NCBI GenBank assembly: GCA_018063505.1
Contig: JAGPBF010000014.1
Location: 1-37,398, forward strand
Source of the DNA: Rhodoferax sp.
GTDB lineage: Bacteria > Pseudomonadota > Gammaproteobacteria > Burkholderiales > Burkholderiaceae_C
Direction of reading: 5' to 3'
DNA: 37,398 nucleotides
Below are positions 33,260-37,398 of this stretch, piece after piece. Position 1 is the first letter of the stretch, and each line of letters starts with the position of its first letter. A program made the position numbers and the translations under genes. Under the pieces are notes generated by a model. It saw only the letters and a list, made by a program, of their open reading frames with translations, did no database searches and had not been told where the DNA came from.

Positions 33260-34368
33260 TCCGTTGCGTCCTTGGCGTGCGCATCGGCCGCCTGGCTCAA
33301 TGGTACAGACAGGATGATCGAGGTGCCTTTACCAGCCGAGGTGCTGACGTCGAGCCAGCCGCCTACCGACTTGGCCCGCTCCTGCAATCCCTTGAGACCG
33401 TAGGCCTTGGGTTTGCTCTGTTCCAGCGCTGAAAATCCTTGTCCGTTGTCATTGATTTCGAGGGTCAACACCTGGCCGCTGTCCGTCAGGTCAATCGTGA
33501 CCTGATTGCAGTGCGCGTATTTGGCGATATTTGTCAACGCTTCCTGCGCTGTGCGGTAGGCGGTCAACTGGACCGCTTTGGTCAGGTCATGGTCTGGACC
33601 ACTGGCCCGCAGCGTGGTCCGGATGCCGGTTCTGCGCTCGAAGCCGGTGGCCAACCAGTCGACTGCCGCGGCCAGGCCCTGGTCAAGGATGGCAGGGCGC
33701 AGGTTCATCATGATGCGTTGGCTCGCGCCCAGCGCGTGTTGCAGCATTTCCGTGGCGGCAGTGACATGTCCCAGCGTCACCGGGTCGGACAGGTGGCGGC
33801 CGATCCAGGCCAGATCGAGTTTGGCTGCTGCGAGTGCGCCACCGATGTCATCATGGATTTCGCGTGCAATCGACGCCCGTTCCTGTTCGATGGTGGTTTG
33901 CAGATGCTCCGCGAATTCGGCCAACCGACGCTCCGAAACCGCCAGTTCTGCATCAGCGCGATCCTTGGCCAGCCGGGTCTGCTGTAATTCGATCGCGCGC
34001 AGTATGACCGGCGCGAGTTTGCTCAGGTCGTCCTTTTGCAGATAGTCGCTCATGCCGAGCTTGATCGCCGCAACGGCGGCCGATTCGCCGATGGCGCCTG
34101 ACAAGAGAATGAACGGTGGTGCATTCTGCTGGGACTTGAGCGCATCCCAGGCGTCAATCGCCGTGAAGCCACGCAGACGGTAGTCGGCCACGATCGCATC
34201 GAAGCTGATGGTGCTGATCGCGTGTTCGAAATCGTCGAGGGTTTCCACATGCTCCAGCGTGCACGCCAGATCTGAGCGAAGCAGTGCCCGGCGCACCAGC
34301 GCATGATCGACGGTGGAGTCCTCCAGATGCAGTATGCGAAGGGTGCTGTCTGAAGTTTCGTCGTACAT
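33256..34368 (-). CDS. Receiver-histidine kinase, soluble (HisKA_3 type)
   Basis: A 370-residue protein without signal peptide or membrane segments. Order: an N-terminal receiver domain (10-125) with the acid pair E16-D17, phospho-acceptor D62 (VADYRLRG) and lysine K112 (YLQKDDL); a coiled linker (AELAVSERRLAEFAEHLQTT); the HisKA_3 domain with H172 in AREIHDDIGGALAAAKLDLA; then a HATPase domain (AYRTAQEALTNIAKYAH, INDNGQGF, YGLKGLQERAKSVGGWLDVS). HisKA_3 kinases normally pair with LuxR-type regulators, as here. Input would come through the receiver rather than from a sensor domain. Divergent from the CheA-like gene. Confidence 0.92.
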   Translation of the reverse strand: MYDETSDSTLRILHLEDSTVDHALVRRALLRSDLACTLEHVETLDDFEHAISTISFDAIVADYRLRGFTAIDAWDALKSQQNAPPFILLSGAIGESAAVAAIKLGMSDYLQKDDLSKLAPVILRAIELQQTRLAKDRADAELAVSERRLAEFAEHLQTTIEQERASIAREIHDDIGGALAAAKLDLAWIGRHLSDPVTLGHVTAATEMLQHALGASQRIMMNLRPAILDQGLAAAVDWLATGFERRTGIRTTLRASGPDHDLTKAVQLTAYRTAQEALTNIAKYAHCNQVTIDLTDSGQVLTLEINDNGQGFSALEQSKPKAYGLKGLQERAKSVGGWLDVSTSAGKGTSIILSVPLSQAADAHAKDATE

Positions 34369-34436
34369 GCGTGACCCGCTCTATGCAGTCAAAAGGCGGC
34401 GGCTTGCGCGCTCGACGCCAGGTGCCGGATGACAGT

Positions 34437-34481
34437 AGGATCCGCTGTCGCGTCCAGGCGACAGCATGGCAGTGGAATCCT
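34437..34481. promoter_or_regulatory. Strong dyad in the kinase / CheA-like intergenic region
   Basis: GCTGTCGC (34444-34451), loop GTCCAG, GCGACAGC (34458-34465) is a perfect 8-bp inverted repeat. It is flanked by AGGATCC and GGAATCCT, which extend the symmetry imperfectly. A weak sigma-70-like pair, GCGACA and GATAAC 18 bases apart, begins inside the right arm. It may be an operator for the divergent genes or an RNA hairpin. Confidence 0.5.
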
Positions 34482-34603
34482 GATAACCTTGTCCTGCACA
34501 AATTCTAGTGCTTCGATGGCCGGTGTCGCAGTGTGGCGTACCGCGATGGCAACGAAAGCGGATTCGAGCGCTGGTTGATGCACTTGGTCCCGGTTTTGCG
34601 GAG

Positions 34604-36049
34604 ATGGATTCCAAATTCATGCAGTCCGACCCGATCTTCATTGACGAAGCGCTGGCCAACCTTGATGCCATGGCCCAGGCCCTGGACCCGGAGCGGCCCG
34701 AGACGCTAGGTCCGGACCAGATCGATGCGGTCTTTCGCCACGCGCATTCGGTCAAAGGCGGGGCAGCTGTTTTCGGACTTCTGGACGCGTCAGAACTGAT
34801 GCACCAGGCCGAAACCTTGCTCGATCAATGGCGACAGCGGCGACTTCTGCCGGACAAGCAAGGCATTACTTTGCTGAGCGATTCAGTCGAACTGACCAGG
34901 GCCTGCTTGAAAGGGCCTTCACCAGAACCCTCCCGCATGATGGCGATGACAAAGCGGCTCAAGGCTGCCGCCAATTTGCAGGTGGCGATGGCGCCTGAAC
35001 GGCGCCTGTTGATCCGTCTGGTCGGGCCTCTTCGGCCCGATCTGGACGATGCCGTGGCCACCATGTTTCGTGACATCAACGGACTGGGCTGTGTTTTGTC
35101 GGTGGCGGGGGACGGCGCTGCCCCGAGGGTGTTCGAAGTGCAAACGGCGGCATCCGAGGCCGATTTGATGGATTTGCTTGCGATGCACCTGGATCGCTCC
35201 GCCATTGCGATCGAGGCGGCAACCCCGAAACCACAGGATATGGCGCGGTCGCGTGAGCCAACACCGGCTTCCGTTGATCGGCCGTGGGTTCGCGTGAGCG
35301 AGGATGCGTTGGCGGTACTCGATCGCCTGGTTGCCGAGATGTCGCAATTAGCTACGGATTGGGGGGATCGGCAGCCGGTGGGGAAGGCTACTTCCCGGAT
35401 CGCAGATGCCGACCGCCATGTGAGGCAGTTGCATGAGATTGGGACGCGATTGCAGCAGGAATTGCGAAAAATCCGGCCTGCACCGGTGTCGGTGTTGTTC
35501 GCGGTGGTTCCCACGCTGCTGTCGAACTTGTCGAAGCTGCTTGGCAAGCAGTTCGAACTATCAGTCTCAGGAGAAACTCTGAAACTCGATCGCGATGTGA
35601 TTCGGGCGCTTGCCGATCCGCTGATCCAGTTGGTGCGCAATGCGTGTGACCATGGAATTGAGTCCCCGCATGAGCGACTGGCTGCCGGTAAGCCTGCAAA
35701 AGGCCGCATCGCGTTGTCGGCCGAAGTACGCGAGGGTGTCGCCTTCGTGATGGTGCGTGACGACGGTCGCGGGATTTCACGCAGCATGTTGCTGCAGGCC
35801 GCGCGCGCGCGCGGGATGGATGTGGCCGCGGATACACCCGATCAGTCCTTGTTGCAATTGGTGTTCGCGCCTGGTGTCTCGACTGCAAGTGACGTGACGC
35901 CGGTGTCCGGTCGTGGCGTTGGAATGGATGTGGTTCGTCGCAAGGTGACGGCCTTGGGAGGCGAAGTCGATATCGAATCCGTTCCTGGGTCTGGGACTTG
36001 TATCGCGATTCGATTTCCCATGATGGGGGGCGCCGTGCCCCGACGTTGA
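34604..36049 (+). CDS. CheA-like histidine kinase lacking the CheW-like domain
   Basis: A 481-residue protein. Hpt domain at 1-105 with phospho-site H48 in RHAHSVKGGAAVFG; a small domain at about 133-205 (RLLIRLVGPLRPDLDDAVAT; ASEADLMDLLAMHL) like the linker domain of beta-proteobacterial CheA; a dimerisation segment near 228-295; and a CheA-type ATPase at 296-475 with N box LVRNACDHGIE, G1 DDGRG (386-390), F box FAPGVSTA (421-428) and G2 GRGVGMD (436-442). It stops at IRFPMMGGAVPRR, where CheA would go on into its CheW-like P5 domain. The ATG at 34604 places the histidine at 48, as in E. coli CheA; a GTG at 34508 would add 32 residues. Confidence 0.85.
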   Translation: MDSKFMQSDPIFIDEALANLDAMAQALDPERPETLGPDQIDAVFRHAHSVKGGAAVFGLLDASELMHQAETLLDQWRQRRLLPDKQGITLLSDSVELTRACLKGPSPEPSRMMAMTKRLKAAANLQVAMAPERRLLIRLVGPLRPDLDDAVATMFRDINGLGCVLSVAGDGAAPRVFEVQTAASEADLMDLLAMHLDRSAIAIEAATPKPQDMARSREPTPASVDRPWVRVSEDALAVLDRLVAEMSQLATDWGDRQPVGKATSRIADADRHVRQLHEIGTRLQQELRKIRPAPVSVLFAVVPTLLSNLSKLLGKQFELSVSGETLKLDRDVIRALADPLIQLVRNACDHGIESPHERLAAGKPAKGRIALSAEVREGVAFVMVRDDGRGISRSMLLQAARARGMDVAADTPDQSLLQLVFAPGVSTASDVTPVSGRGVGMDVVRRKVTALGGEVDIESVPGSGTCIAIRFPMMGGAVPRR

Positions 36050-36151
36050 TCCCAGGGCGGGGCGCTTTGGCAGCGAATCGGCTGACCGTTTTTTTGGGCG
36101 AGTTAGGTCTGCCTGGCCCGAAAACCCCTTGCCCGATGGTTCAGCGTCCCC
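36050..36151. other. Convergent gap between CheA-like gene and uup
   Basis: About 100 bases. GCCCCG (from 36034) and CGGGGC around the end of the CheA-like gene could pair. CGG-CTGA-CCG followed by a seven-T run lies at about 36079-36095, a very short stem with a good T-run. Together they may end the CheA-like transcript, but the stem is weak. Confidence 0.3.
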
Positions 36152-37398
36152 TCAGGCCTGACTGCTTCGCGCCGATAACGCTGTCCAGCGATCGAGTGCC
36201 TGCATCAGTTCTTCCTCAATGGAAGTGTCGCGCGCATGCAGCGCCACGGCGCGGTCGGCATCGCGCTGGTACAGACTGCTGTCTTCCAGCTCTTCACGCA
36301 ATGACTTCTGTTCAAGCTCGAGCGCATCGATCGATTTCATCAAGGTGTCGAGTTCCCGTTGATCCTTGAAGCTGAGCTTGCTCGCTTGCGCAGGCTTGCT
36401 CGTCGATGGCGGCGTGTTCTTTGGCGGTTGTGTGTCCTTGACGGGCTTGCCTTGTTGTGCGCTGGCCTGACGAGCCGTCCGCGTTCTCGCCGATTGCACC
36501 AACCAGTCCTGCACACCGCCTTCGTATTCCCGCCACAACCCGGGGCCTTCATAGGCGATGGTGCTAGTGACGACGTTGTCCAGAAACCGGCGGTCGTGGC
36601 TGACCAGGAAAACCGTGCCGTCGTATTCGTCCAGCAAGCTTTCAAGCAACTCGAGTGTGTCAATGTCCAGGTCGTTGGTCGGTTCGTCAAGCACCAATAC
36701 ATTGGCAGGACGTGCAAAAAGCCGCGCCAGCAATAGTCGATTGCGTTCGCCGCCCGACAGTGAACGAACTGGTGAATTGGCGCGGGCAGGCGAAAACAGA
36801 AAATCGGACAAATAACTCTTGACGTGCTTGCGCTGGTTGCCGATCTCGACCCATTCACTGCCAGGACTGATGAAATCAGCCAAAGTTGCATTCAGATTCA
36901 AGGCGTCGCGCAGCTGGTCGAAGTAGGCAACCTTTAGGTTGCTGCCTTGGCGGACCTTCCCGCTGTCCGGTTGCAACTCACCCAGGATCAGTTTGAGCAA
37001 AGTGGTCTTGCCGGCACCATTCGGTCCTAGCAGGCCGATCTTGTCGCCGCGCAATATTGTCGAGGTGAAATTCTCGACGATGCGCTTGTCGCCGAATCGG
37101 AGTCCGACGTCGGTCAATTCGGCGACGATCTTGCCGGTTCCGGCGCCGGTCGCAACGTCCATGCGTACGCTGCCGAGCGTGTCGCGGCGGGCCTGGCGCC
37201 GTGAACGGAGTGCATCAAGGCGATTGATGCGGCTCTGGCTGCGTGTGCGGCGAGCCTCGACGCCTTGGCGGATCCACACCTCCTCCTGCGCCAGCAGTTT
37301 GTCCGCCTTGGCGTTAATGACGTCCTCCTGCTCCAACTGCTCCTCCTTGAGTGCCTGGTATTGCGTGAAGTTGCCAGGATAGGATCGCAGTACACCGC
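36152..37398 (-). CDS. uup: Uup-type ABC-F ATPase (C-terminal part)
   Basis: The last roughly 415 residues of an ABC-F protein; the gene enters from the right edge, so the first ABC domain is missing. Visible are the linker after domain 1 (PGNFTQYQALKEEQLEQEDV; INAKADKLLAQEEVWIRQGV; EARRTRSQSRINRLDALRSR), a complete second ABC domain with Walker A GPNGAGKTT, signature LSGGERNR, Walker B VLVLDEPTNDLD and the SHDRRF switch, then a Lys/Pro-rich spacer and a C-terminal coiled coil (ELDTLMKSIDALELEQKSLR). ABC-F proteins of this type act on ribosomes or on branched DNA intermediates; it is not part of the flagellar system. Confidence 0.9.
   Translation of the reverse strand, partial: GVLRSYPGNFTQYQALKEEQLEQEDVINAKADKLLAQEEVWIRQGVEARRTRSQSRINRLDALRSRRQARRDTLGSVRMDVATGAGTGKIVAELTDVGLRFGDKRIVENFTSTILRGDKIGLLGPNGAGKTTLLKLILGELQPDSGKVRQGSNLKVAYFDQLRDALNLNATLADFISPGSEWVEIGNQRKHVKSYLSDFLFSPARANSPVRSLSGGERNRLLLARLFARPANVLVLDEPTNDLDIDTLELLESLLDEYDGTVFLVSHDRRFLDNVVTSTIAYEGPGLWREYEGGVQDWLVQSARTRTARQASAQQGKPVKDTQPPKNTPPSTSKPAQASKLSFKDQRELDTLMKSIDALELEQKSLREELEDSSLYQRDADRAVALHARDTSIEEELMQALDRWTALSARSSQA

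Noticed and set aside
34508..34603. GTG start adding 32 residues to the CheA-like kinase
   Set aside because: The extra residues are Arg/Trp-rich and unlike an Hpt domain; the ATG at 34604 places the phospho-histidine at the position found in E. coli CheA.
1..37398. CRISPR arrays, tRNA or rRNA genes, insertion sequences, prophage or phase-variation inverted repeats
   Set aside because: None seen on reading both strands; gene order is continuous flagellar synteny with no transposase, integrase or repeat array.

Overview
This window is almost entirely a flagellar assembly locus from a G+C-rich proteobacterium. The best fit is Betaproteobacteria, order Burkholderiales. The evidence is an FlhDC master regulator sitting next to motAB, an flhB-flhA-flhF-fliA run, flagellins starting MAS(I)INTN, and the fliEFGHIJK / fliLMNOPQR layout. 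Genus and family cannot be fixed from sequence reading alone.

Layout, left to right. (1) 1-3719, minus strand: the rod/hook operon flgBCDEF with the first codons of flgG; the operon continues off the left edge. (2) 3906-5489, plus strand: flgA, then flgM-flgN behind a near-perfect sigma-28 promoter. (3) 5577-11111, minus strand: flhB-flhA-flhF-fliA, tightly overlapped. (4) 11285-14688, minus strand: flhD-flhC, a terminator, then motA-motB-cheY. (5) 15127-21154, plus strand: two tandem flagellin genes, fliD, fliS and fliT. (6) fliE on the minus strand (21172-21489), then fliF-G-H-I-J-K and fliL-M-N-O-P-Q-R on the plus strand (21665-32625). (7) 32630-36049: a LuxR-family response regulator and a receiver-histidine kinase on the minus strand, divergent from a CheA-like kinase. 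(8) 36152-37398, minus strand: the C-terminal part of an ABC-F ATPase of the Uup type, running off the right edge.

How the parts work together. FlhDC would switch on the basal-body, hook and export genes. FliA (sigma-28) would then activate late genes, held in check by FlgM until the hook is complete. Recognisable sigma-28 elements lie before flgM, before the second flagellin and before fliS, with a partial one before motA. FliS and FliT are chaperones for flagellin and FliD, FlgN serves the hook-filament junction proteins, and FliHIJ with FlhAB-FliOPQR form the export machine.

The most unusual points are as follows. The usual chemotaxis block is missing: motB is followed directly by cheY, with no cheA, cheW, cheR, cheB or cheZ. 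The only CheA-like protein in the window ends right after its ATPase domain and has no CheW-like docking domain. It is divergently paired with a soluble receiver-histidine kinase and a LuxR-type regulator, suggesting a phosphorelay attached to the flagellar cluster. No flhG lies between flhF and fliA. The first flagellin starts at TTG and lacks a visible sigma-28 promoter, while the second has two candidates. Several DNA palindromes and hairpins sit on promoters or between flhD and flhC.
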